The notes under the pieces were generated by a model. That model had not been told where the DNA came from. It made no database searches and saw nothing but the letters and a program-made list of their open reading frames with translations. The translations under genes and the position numbers were made by a program. Positions 51,074 to 57,800 of a stretch of 64,000 bases of DNA are shown here, in pieces. Position 1 is the stretch's first letter, and the number at the start of each line of letters is the position of its first letter. This stretch comes from an uncultured Oscillospiraceae bacterium (GTDB taxonomy: Bacteria; Bacillota; Clostridia; Oscillospirales; Oscillospiraceae), in contig CAKUIM010000002.1 in NCBI GenBank assembly GCA_934660965.1, positions 1 through 64,000 of the forward strand, read 5' to 3'.

Positions 51074-52357
51074 TTACATGCCCAGGGTCATCCCCTCTCC
51101 GTCGGACAGGCCGTCTTTCTTGAGCATATTTTCCAGCACCTCCACATCGGAGGCCACATCCAGCGCGTCATTCTGAAAGAGCTTATCCAGCTGCCGCTCA
51201 AATCCGGCCACCACCTGGTCCATCATGCCCTCAATCCGGGCCTTGGCCGCCGAGATGTTCTCACCCTCAATGCCCTGGGCGTCCAGCTGGGCGTAAGCAC
51301 GCAGGATCTTCAGGGTGGTGGGCAGGTAGTAGTTGAGGAAGGAGCGCAGCTGCCCCTCCCGGTTGGGGTGGGACTTCTGATAGGCCAGGATCTTGCCGGT
51401 GATCTCCTCGATGCGGTCGATCTTCTCGCTCATCACCTCGTCTGGGATGTCGTCGTTGACCTGGCGGATCTCCCGGAGAATGGCGTCCTCCTCCGCCGCG
51501 GCCCGGGCGGCGGGCTCCTTCTCCGGCTCGGCCTTGGGCCCGGGCGCCCGGTAGCCCATCTCGGTGAGGAAGAGCTTGCCCTCGGCAAGGTCCAGATAGC
51601 CGGTGGGCAGGATGCCCTTGGAGAGCATCCTGCGCAGGTCCTTGCACAGCTTGCGCACCGGAACGTCAAAGGTGGCCGCCATGTGGGCCAGGGACACCTC
51701 CCGGTTGGCCCCGATGTAGGCGAGATAGTTCATATAGCGCTCCTGCCGGCGGTTTTTGCCGATGCCCGAGCACAGCAGCCCGATGCTGCCCCCCAGGAAC
51801 ATGGCGCAGGCCAGTACGCCGATGAGCTCATCGGAGAAGAAGTAGCCGTAAAAGATGCTGCGCAGCATTTCGGTGGTGGCCGCCGCCGTGCTCAGGCCGA
51901 AGACGGCGGTGAGGACGGCCCCCACGATGATCTGCCAGCCGCCGCTGCCCCGCTCCGGCTTTTTCCTCCCCGCCGGGGCGGCGGAGGACTTGGCCTTGGG
52001 CCGGGCTGCGGCAGGGTCGGCTGCCCGGGCGTCGGCGCGGGGCGCACTCTGGGCGGCCCGGGCATTCCGGGCGTTCTGGGACGCATTGCCGCCGTTTTCG
52101 CCGCTCTGTCCCGCCGGGGCGCCCTGGGGCGCTGTCTCGTCCCAGGAGACGTTCTCCCAGTGCTGCTGCCCCTGCTGGATATCGTAGGGGTGGCGCTTGA
52201 CCTTGCCCCGCAGCTTCCCCCGCATCCCCGCGAGCCGGCTCACCAGCATGCAAAAAGCGATAATCCAGGTCACCGGGGTGGGAATGCAGAATAAAACGAT
52301 AATGGGAATCCAGCTGCCCCAATCAAAATTTCCGCTGTTTCGGTTGCTGCTGGCCAT
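51074..52357 (-). CDS. Large XpaC-like membrane protein
   Basis: A 427-residue paralogue of the XpaC at 14110-14796. One N-terminal membrane segment (about 16-42), a 100-residue low-complexity Ala/Gly/Asn/Arg linker, two more helices (about 147-165 and 181-200), a winged-helix-like part (RRQERYMNYLAYIGANREVS to LAEGKLFLTEMGY, about 206-273), and a C-terminal XpaC domain (from about 325: LRSFLNYYLPTTLKILRAYA, DVASDVEVLENMLKKDGL). ATG 52357 follows AAAAGGAG. There is no telA next to it; function unknown. Confidence 0.8.
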   Translation of the reverse strand: MASSNRNSGNFDWGSWIPIIVLFCIPTPVTWIIAFCMLVSRLAGMRGKLRGKVKRHPYDIQQGQQHWENVSWDETAPQGAPAGQSGENGGNASQNARNARAAQSAPRADARAADPAAARPKAKSSAAPAGRKKPERGSGGWQIIVGAVLTAVFGLSTAAATTEMLRSIFYGYFFSDELIGVLACAMFLGGSIGLLCSGIGKNRRQERYMNYLAYIGANREVSLAHMAATFDVPVRKLCKDLRRMLSKGILPTGYLDLAEGKLFLTEMGYRAPGPKAEPEKEPAARAAAEEDAILREIRQVNDDIPDEVMSEKIDRIEEITGKILAYQKSHPNREGQLRSFLNYYLPTTLKILRAYAQLDAQGIEGENISAAKARIEGMMDQVVAGFERQLDKLFQNDALDVASDVEVLENMLKKDGLSDGEGMTLGM

Positions 52358-52553
52358 AATGGCTCGTTCTCCTTTTATATCAGTCTCGCGCGGCGCCCCC
52401 TCCGGGCCGCCGCAGCCATAACCGCTTTCATGTGGGTATACATATGCTATGATATACTAATTCAGCAGTGATGTAAAGTGCGGCCTGCCCAAGTTTTGCC
52501 CCAAAATTCGGGCGGAGGCCCTTCGTCAGCCCTATTTTGTAACCGCTTTGTGG

Positions 52554-52582
52554 TTGTCACCCTGCCGCAGCGGTGGTAAAAT
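52554..52582 (+). promoter_or_regulatory. Promoter of the VanW-family gene
   Basis: TTGTCA (52554-52559), 17 bp, TAAAAT (52577-52582). The rest of the 298-bp gap 52358-52655 holds AT-rich, promoter-like sequence around 52435-52460 usable by the minus-strand gene and a hairpin CCGTCAG/CTGACGG near 52610-52627. Confidence 0.7.
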
Positions 52583-52655
52583 AGCCGCAGTTGCCGCACA
52601 AGGCGGCGCCGTCAGTGCCGCTGACGGTCACTCTAAGTACGGAGGTAACAAAGCT

Positions 52656-54428
52656 ATGAACGATTCCGCGCCCAAACGGCTGGTCAAAAAGGAGGGCGGC
52701 GGCAAGGCGCCGCTGATCGCCCTCATCGCCGTTCTCGCGCTTGCCGCCCTGCTCGTGGGCGGATATTTCGGATTTTGCAGCTGGGTCCGGGGCAACGGCC
52801 GGCTGCTGCCTGGCACCGCGGTGTCCGGCCTGCCCGACGGCAGCACCCTGGACGTGGGCGGCAAAAGCGCCGACGAGGCCGCTGCGCTGCTCGGTGAGCG
52901 CTTCCAGCAGAATATCAGCAGCCGCTCCCTCACCGTGACCTACGGCGACGGGCAGCAGGCCGTCCTCTCCGGCGAGCTGTTCACCGCAGACGTCCAGCTG
53001 CCCATTGACGAGGCCCTCGCGGAAAAGGCGGCCCTGCCCTTCTGCCGGCTGGGCCTTGCCTGGCTTGCCGGCGGCGCGGGCGGCGAGCACACCGTGTCCG
53101 CCCTGACCCTCTCCGCCGAGGGGAAGTCCCAGGTGTCCTCCCTGGCCAAACGCATTGCCGACGCCCTCTATATCGCGCCGGTGGACTTCACCTATGAGGT
53201 CACCGAGCAGACGGTGGAGCTGGTGCGGGGCACCGACGGCCAGGCCGTGGACCGACAGGCCCTGGAGGAGCGCATGACCCAGGCCCTCCTGGCCGGGGAG
53301 GAAACCCTGGCGGTATCCCCCAGCGTCGTTCCCAGCGCAGAGCTCACCGGCGAGAGCCTTGCCGCCCTGGTGCGGGTGGAGCCCCAGGCCTCCACCGTGG
53401 GCAGCGACGGCAAGCTCACCCCCACCGTGGTGGGCCACAGCGTGGACCCGGAAAAGGCCCAGGCCATCCTGGACGCGACCGCCCCCGGTGAGGCCTGCTC
53501 TATCCCCCTCATCTTCCTCCACCCTGACCTTTCCGGCGCGGACGCGCTGCTCTACCAGGACCTGCTGGCCTCCTCCGACAGCTACATGGCCGGCCCCTCC
53601 AACCGGCGCAACAACATCCGCCTGGCTGCCGCCGCGGTGGACGGCACCGTGCTCATGCCCGGCGAGACCTTCTCCTACAACAAGGTGGTGGGCGAGCGCA
53701 CCGCCGCCAAGGGCTACCGGGAGGCCACCGTCTATGTGGCCGGCCAGGATAAGCAGGAGCTGGGCGGCGGCGTGTGCCAGCTGGCCTCTGCCCTGTACTA
53801 CTGCACCCTCTACTCCAACCTGGAGATCGTGGCCCGGCGCAACCACCGCTTCGCCGTCACCTACGTCCCCTACGGGCTGGACGCCACCGTGGCCTGGGGC
53901 AGCATCGACTACAAGTTCAAAAACAACACCGACTACCCCATCCGCATCAGCGCCTACACCGAGGGCAACGACCTGTTTGTGCGCTTCTACGGCACCCGCG
54001 CCAATGGAAATTATGTGAAAATGGAGAACAAGCGTCTCTCCTCTACCCCCTACAGCACCGTCTACCGCATCAACGAGTCGCTGTCCGCCGGCCAGACCAA
54101 GGAGGCCGTCCACGCCTACACCGGCTACAAGTACGAGGTCTACCGCTGCGTGTACGACGAGTCGGGCAAGCTGCTCTCCCGCACCTTCGAGAACACCAGC
54201 ACCTACTCCTTCCGGGACAAGGTCATTGAGGTAAGCCCCGCCGACGCCGCCAAGTACGGCCTGGGCGGCAGCGTCACCCCAACCCCGACGCCGGAGCCTG
54301 TCCCGACGCCCACGCCGGAGCCCGTCCCTGACCCCACGCCCGAGCCCGTCCCTGACCCCACGCCCGACCCGGCCCAGACCGACCCCGCCGCGCCGGAGCC
54401 CACCCCCGCGCCGGGCGCCTGGGAGTAA
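52656..54428 (+). CDS. VanW-family protein with peptidoglycan-binding-type repeats
   Basis: A 590-residue exported, membrane-anchored protein. Cytosolic basic tip, one helix (about 20-40), two PG_binding_4-like domains (about 55-270), then the VanW domain (about 305-440) with NRRNNIRLAAAAVDGTVLMP, GETFSYNKVVGERTAAKGY, GGGVCQLASALYYC and RRNHRFAVTYVPYGLDATV. The tail carries TPEPVPTPTPEPVPDP-type Pro/Thr repeats (about 550-590), probably wall-spanning. VanW domains are linked to cell-wall functions but are biochemically undefined. ATG 52656 follows GGAGGT. Confidence 0.88.
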   Translation: MNDSAPKRLVKKEGGGKAPLIALIAVLALAALLVGGYFGFCSWVRGNGRLLPGTAVSGLPDGSTLDVGGKSADEAAALLGERFQQNISSRSLTVTYGDGQQAVLSGELFTADVQLPIDEALAEKAALPFCRLGLAWLAGGAGGEHTVSALTLSAEGKSQVSSLAKRIADALYIAPVDFTYEVTEQTVELVRGTDGQAVDRQALEERMTQALLAGEETLAVSPSVVPSAELTGESLAALVRVEPQASTVGSDGKLTPTVVGHSVDPEKAQAILDATAPGEACSIPLIFLHPDLSGADALLYQDLLASSDSYMAGPSNRRNNIRLAAAAVDGTVLMPGETFSYNKVVGERTAAKGYREATVYVAGQDKQELGGGVCQLASALYYCTLYSNLEIVARRNHRFAVTYVPYGLDATVAWGSIDYKFKNNTDYPIRISAYTEGNDLFVRFYGTRANGNYVKMENKRLSSTPYSTVYRINESLSAGQTKEAVHAYTGYKYEVYRCVYDESGKLLSRTFENTSTYSFRDKVIEVSPADAAKYGLGGSVTPTPTPEPVPTPTPEPVPDPTPEPVPDPTPDPAQTDPAAPEPTPAPGAWE

Positions 54429-54446
54429 CCAACGGAGGCACACGCC

Positions 54447-55118
54447 ATGTTTCAGGGCTTTACGCCGGAGACCATTGATTTTCTCTGGGGCATCCGGTTC
54501 AACAATGAAAAAAGCTGGTTCGAGCTCCACAAGCAGGACTATCTCAACGCCCTCTACCGCCCCATGCAGGCCCTGGCCGCCGACATCCAGGCCGACCTCA
54601 ACGGCCGAAAGGGCTGCGGCGGGCTGAACGTCAAGGTGTCCCGCATCTACCGGGACGCCCGGCGGCTCCACGGCCGGGGCCCCTACAAGGACCACCTGTG
54701 GCTGTCCCTCTTCCGCTGGGAGGACGGCGGCGACGGCAGCCGGCCGGTATTCTGGTTTGAGCTCGCCCCCGACGAGTGGAGCGCCGGCATGGGCTTCTGG
54801 TGCGCCCAGCCCGCGATGATGGAGCGCCACCGCGCCCGCATCGACCAGGCCCCCCAGGCCCTGCTCACCCTGGACCGGCGGCTGCGCCGGCAGAAAACCT
54901 TCGCGCTGGAGGGGCCGGAGTACGCCCGGAAAAAGGTGTCCGCCTGCCCGGAGCTGGAGCGCTGGTACAACAAAAAATCCCTGACGGTAGGCCGCCGGGA
55001 GGCCCTGGGGGAAGAGCTCTGCTCCCCCGCGCTCGCCCGCACCCTGTCCGACGGCTTCGCCTTCCTCATGCCCTACTACGATTATTTCTCCACCCTCTGG
55101 GCGGACGGCGAGCCGTAA
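54447..55118 (+). CDS. DUF2461 (TIGR02453) family protein
   Basis: A 223-residue soluble protein of the DUF2461 family, common in bacteria and fungi, function unknown. Family marks: FTPETIDFLWGIRFNNEKSW at the start, VSRIYRDARRLHGRGPYKDH in the centre (the RDxR...PYK pattern), and a C-terminal LTVGRREALGEELCS. ATG 54447 follows GGAGGC, 18 bp after the VanW gene, so they are probably co-transcribed. Ends before a bidirectional terminator. Confidence 0.88.
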   Translation: MFQGFTPETIDFLWGIRFNNEKSWFELHKQDYLNALYRPMQALAADIQADLNGRKGCGGLNVKVSRIYRDARRLHGRGPYKDHLWLSLFRWEDGGDGSRPVFWFELAPDEWSAGMGFWCAQPAMMERHRARIDQAPQALLTLDRRLRRQKTFALEGPEYARKKVSACPELERWYNKKSLTVGRREALGEELCSPALARTLSDGFAFLMPYYDYFSTLWADGEP

Positions 55119-55135
55119 GCTCCCCTCTATGCGGC

Positions 55136-55173
55136 AAAACACCCCTCACCATGCGGTGAGGGGTGTTTTTTTC
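55136..55173 (+). terminator. Bidirectional terminator, DUF2461 / fumarase alpha
   Basis: Perfect 15-bp stem AAAACACCCCTCACC/GGTGAGGGGTGTTTT with loop ATGC, T-tract on both strands. Confidence 0.93.
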
Positions 55174-55176
55174 AGC

Positions 55177-56019
55177 TTACAGCACCGCCGAGGCGTGGCG
55201 GGTCACATGGCAGCCCAGGTTGACCGCGCAGGGCAGCCCGGCGATGTGGGTGGCGTAGGGCTCCACAGACACCCACAGGGCGGTGGCGGCGCCCCCCAGG
55301 CCCTGGGGGCCGATGCCCAGGCGGTTGACCCGCTCCAGAATCCGCGATTCCATCTCGGCATAGTAGGGGTCGGGGTGGTGCTCCCCCACCGGGCGCAGCA
55401 GGGCGCGCTTGGCAAGCAGTGCCGCCAGCTCCGACGTACCGCCCAGCCCCACCCCCACGATCACCGGCGGGCAGGGGTTGGAGCCGGCGCGCTCCACGCA
55501 GGCGACGATGTGGTCCTCCACCTCCCGGGGGGTGACGGAGGGGTTGAACATGCGCAGGCTGCTCATATTCTCGCTGCCGAAGCCCTTGGGGGCCACGGTG
55601 ATGTGCACCTCATCGCCGGGCACCATGCGCAGGTGGACAACCGCCGGGGTATTGGTGTTGGTATTCACCCGGCGCAGGGGATCACCCACCACGGAAAGGC
55701 GCAGCCTGCCGTCCACATAGCCCCGCTCCACGCCGGCGTTCACCGCGTCCTCCAGGGCGCCGCCGGTAAGATGGCAGTCCTGGCCCCAGTCCACAAACAC
55801 CACCGCCATGCCGGTGTCCTGGCAGATGGGCAGGGCGCGGGCCTGGGCGAATTCATAATTCTCCTTCAGGTCGCCCAGGATGGCCGCCCCCACCGGGGAG
55901 GGCTCCGTCTCCCGGGCGCGGCAGATGGCCGCCTTCACGTCGTCAGGCAGCACTGTGTTGGCGCGCACGCACAGCTCGCTCACCGTTTCGGCTACTTGCC
56001 GGGCGGCAATCTCTCTCAT
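55177..56019 (-). CDS. fumA: Fumarate hydratase class I, alpha (N-terminal) subunit
   Basis: [4Fe-4S] fumarase/tartrate-dehydratase alpha subunit, 280 residues. Cluster cysteines lie in LPICQDTGMAVVFVDWG (about 63-79), AGSNPCPPVIVGVGLGG and VNLGCHVTRHASAVL; GFGSENMSSLRMF is also conserved. This type needs a beta subunit of about 185 residues, normally encoded directly downstream, but a strong terminator and a convergent gene follow instead. ATG 56019 follows AGGAGG. It is the last gene of the yabP-divIC cluster. Confidence 0.92.
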   Translation of the reverse strand: MREIAARQVAETVSELCVRANTVLPDDVKAAICRARETEPSPVGAAILGDLKENYEFAQARALPICQDTGMAVVFVDWGQDCHLTGGALEDAVNAGVERGYVDGRLRLSVVGDPLRRVNTNTNTPAVVHLRMVPGDEVHITVAPKGFGSENMSSLRMFNPSVTPREVEDHIVACVERAGSNPCPPVIVGVGLGGTSELAALLAKRALLRPVGEHHPDPYYAEMESRILERVNRLGIGPQGLGGAATALWVSVEPYATHIAGLPCAVNLGCHVTRHASAVL

Positions 56020-56147
56020 GGGTCATGGCCTCCTGTCTCGGAACTGTCCCGGATTGTCCCAGGAACGTCCCGGCTCTACTCGGAAAATGTCCCGCAGAGC
56101 GGGACAGAAAAGCGGGCGGGCAAACTGCCCGCCCGCCTGGGCTGCGA

Positions 56148-56633
56148 TTACTTGCGGCCGCCGCGCCGGCTGCCGCGCTTTTCATTCATATGGAGCTCGG
56201 AGAGCTTGCTGTCCGAAGCGGCCATGAACTGCTTGAGCTGATCTTCAAAGCTGGCCGGGCCCTTGGGCTGGGGCTTAGGATTGAACACCTCCGGACGGCG
56301 CTGCGTGCCGCCGGTGCGGGGCGGACGGGGGCCGTCATCCCGGCGGGGCGGACGGGGCGCGCCTGCGGGGGCGCTGCGGCGCTCGGGGCGGGGCGGCGGG
56401 GGCAGGGTCTGCTTGATGGACAGGTTGATGCGGTTGTTGGCGTCGATCCCGATGATCTTGACCTTTACCGCCTGCCCCTCGGACAAAAACTCGCTGACAT
56501 CGTTGACGTAAGAATAGGCAATCTCCGAAATGTGTACCAGCCCGGACTTGCCGCCGGGCAGCGCGACGAACGCGCCGAACTTGGTAATGCCTGTGACCTT
56601 GCCCTCCAGAATAGAACCGACTTCAAACTCCAT
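56148..56633 (-). CDS. S1 RNA-binding domain protein (YabR/GSP13-like)
   Basis: A 161-residue protein with an N-terminal S1 domain (about 3-72: VGSILEGKVTGITKFGAFVA, GKSGLVHISEIAYSYV, VKVKIIGIDANNRINLSIK), followed by a Pro/Arg-rich disordered part (75-125) and a basic C-terminus. Position downstream of divIC corresponds to yabR of Bacillus. It may bind RNA or ribosomes. The ATG follows AGAGGGAAAAG. Confidence 0.9.
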   Translation of the reverse strand: MEFEVGSILEGKVTGITKFGAFVALPGGKSGLVHISEIAYSYVNDVSEFLSEGQAVKVKIIGIDANNRINLSIKQTLPPPPRPERRSAPAGAPRPPRRDDGPRPPRTGGTQRRPEVFNPKPQPKGPASFEDQLKQFMAASDSKLSELHMNEKRGSRRGGRK

Positions 56634-56654
56634 AAATGCTTCTTTTCCCTCTCG

Positions 56655-56933
56655 TTAATTAGATGTGTCTACAAATACGATTTCATCCCGTCCCAGAAGG
56701 CCCAGCTTATCCCGCGCGATGGCGGCGATGCGCTCTGGGTCGCTGTTGTTGGCGATGTCGTCTGCCAGGGCGGCGTTGCTCTCCCGCTGATCCCGGACGG
56801 TCTGCTCCAGCGCGTCCCGCTCCGCCTCGGCCTGGCTGAGCCGGCTGTTCATGGACAGCAGCGCTGTGACGCACACCACCAGCAGCACCAGGATGACAAA
56901 TTTCGTCCCGATCCCGGCCCGTTTGAGCTTCAC
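56655..56933 (-). CDS. divIC: Septum formation initiator DivIC/FtsB family
   Basis: A 92-residue bitopic division protein: short basic N-terminus, one transmembrane helix (about 11-27, KFVILVLLVVCVTALLS), then a coiled coil (30-65) and the conserved C-terminal IAAIARDKLGLLGRDEIVFV. It starts at GTG 56933 after GGGAG. The yabQ frame overlaps its first two thirds. It is 21 bp upstream of the S1-domain gene. Confidence 0.92.
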   Translation of the reverse strand: MKLKRAGIGTKFVILVLLVVCVTALLSMNSRLSQAEAERDALEQTVRDQRESNAALADDIANNSDPERIAAIARDKLGLLGRDEIVFVDTSN

Positions 56934-57402
56934 CGCTGTCCACTCCCTTCTCCTTCTCCCTGACGGGATGGTTAATCATATTTATTCTATACCACCTAAA
57001 CCAAATTTGAAAGACTTTTTTTCGGTTTTTGAAAAAATTTTTTGTCAGGCGGGCCATCCGCCGCGCAGGGGCGGCCGCGGCAGAAAAAAACCGGGCCAGG
57101 ACTCGGGCTGCCAGGCGCAGCACCGGCAGGATAAGGCGGCCGATGGTGAAAAAATAGGCGCAGCCGCCCAGAAAAAAGCCCGCCGCCTGGTAGATGCGCA
57201 CCTGGCCGCCGCCAAAGCGCAGGGCGAAGGCGAACAGCCCCGCCGCCGCGCACGCCCAGAAGCCGAAATCCAGCGGAAACCACAGCCCCCGGGGCATGCG
57301 CTCCCGCAGCACCCGCAGCACGTCGTACAAAAGCCCCAGCAGCGCCCCCACGCACAGCGCCGCGCCGCCGCTCACGGCCTGAGCGGCAAGGCCGGCCCCC
57401 AC
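56707..57402 (-). CDS. yabQ: Spore cortex protein YabQ, frame running into divIC
   Basis: Membrane protein required for spore cortex formation. The recognisable part (about 1-140) has four helices, beginning AVSGGAALCVGALLGLLYDVLRVLRERMP and continuing to a basic, aromatic tail (LTKNFFKNRKKVFQIWFRWY). Beyond about residue 140 the frame has no stop and crosses divIC for 227 bp out of frame, giving shadow-like Gly/Arg/Gln sequence. A one-base change in the A7 tract (57016-57022) would end the protein near 57000 in either alternative frame. It starts at GTG 57402, 2 bp after the yabP stop. Confidence 0.75.
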   Translation of the reverse strand: MGAGLAAQAVSGGAALCVGALLGLLYDVLRVLRERMPRGLWFPLDFGFWACAAAGLFAFALRFGGGQVRIYQAAGFFLGGCAYFFTIGRLILPVLRLAARVLARFFSAAAAPARRMARLTKNFFKNRKKVFQIWFRWYRINMINHPVREKEKGVDSGEAQTGRDRDEICHPGAAGGVRHSAAVHEQPAQPGRGGAGRAGADRPGSAGEQRRPGRRHRQQQRPRAHRRHRAG

Positions 57403-57404
57403 GT

Positions 57405-57686
57405 TCAGCGCAGCAGCCGGGAGAACAGCGAAGCCCCCCGCTCCCGGCGGTCCTCCTCATAGGTGAGCGCGTCGATCTCCCCCTCCACCTTCAAATCGCC
57501 GCCGGAGAGCGACAGCTTTTCAATGTGCAGGTTGGAGCCGCTGACCACCAGCGTCCCCTTGGAGGTGGACATCACAATCTCACCCTCGTCAAAGCGCTCC
57601 ACGTCCGCCACCCCCGACACCGTCAGGCTGCTGCGCTCTTCCAGCAGAATGTGGTGGGCCGCGCCCAGCTCCATGTCATATGCCAT
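57405..57686 (-). CDS. yabP: Sporulation protein YabP
   Basis: A 93-residue YabP/YqfC-family sporulation protein. Recognisable core: HHILLEERSSLTVSGVADVERFDEGEIVM, read as a beta-rich domain, then GTLVVSGSNLHIEKLSLSGG and DLKVEGEIDALTYEED. ATG 57686 follows AAGGGGGAG. First gene of yabP-yabQ-divIC-S1-fumA, behind a sigma-E-type promoter. Confidence 0.93.
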   Translation of the reverse strand: MAYDMELGAAHHILLEERSSLTVSGVADVERFDEGEIVMSTSKGTLVVSGSNLHIEKLSLSGGDLKVEGEIDALTYEEDRRERGASLFSRLLR

Positions 57687-57711
57687 TCCCGCTCCCCCTT
57701 TCCAGCACTCT

Positions 57712-57740
57712 ATCCTATGAGGTTTGTCCCCGGAATATGC
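57712..57740 (-). promoter_or_regulatory. Sigma-E (mother-cell) promoter of yabP-yabQ
   Basis: On the minus strand GCATATT (57734-57740), a 14-bp spacer and CATAGGAT (57712-57719), matching the sigma-E pattern (-35 KMATATT, -10 CATACAMT) except two bases. yabP and yabQ are sigma-E genes in Bacillus, which agrees. Confidence 0.75.
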
Positions 57741-57744
57741 CGGC

Positions 57745-57783
57745 AAAAGCAAGGCGGCGCCGCCCCGAAGGGCAGCGCCGCCT
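57745..57783 (-). terminator. Terminator after pyc
   Basis: Minus-strand stem AGGCGGCGC/GCGCCGCCT (arms 57752-57760 and 57775-57783) with inner GC pairs, then TTGCTTTTGCC. The sigma-E -35 lies just beyond. Confidence 0.75.
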
Positions 57784-57800
57784 GAACGGATGCAGCGGAT

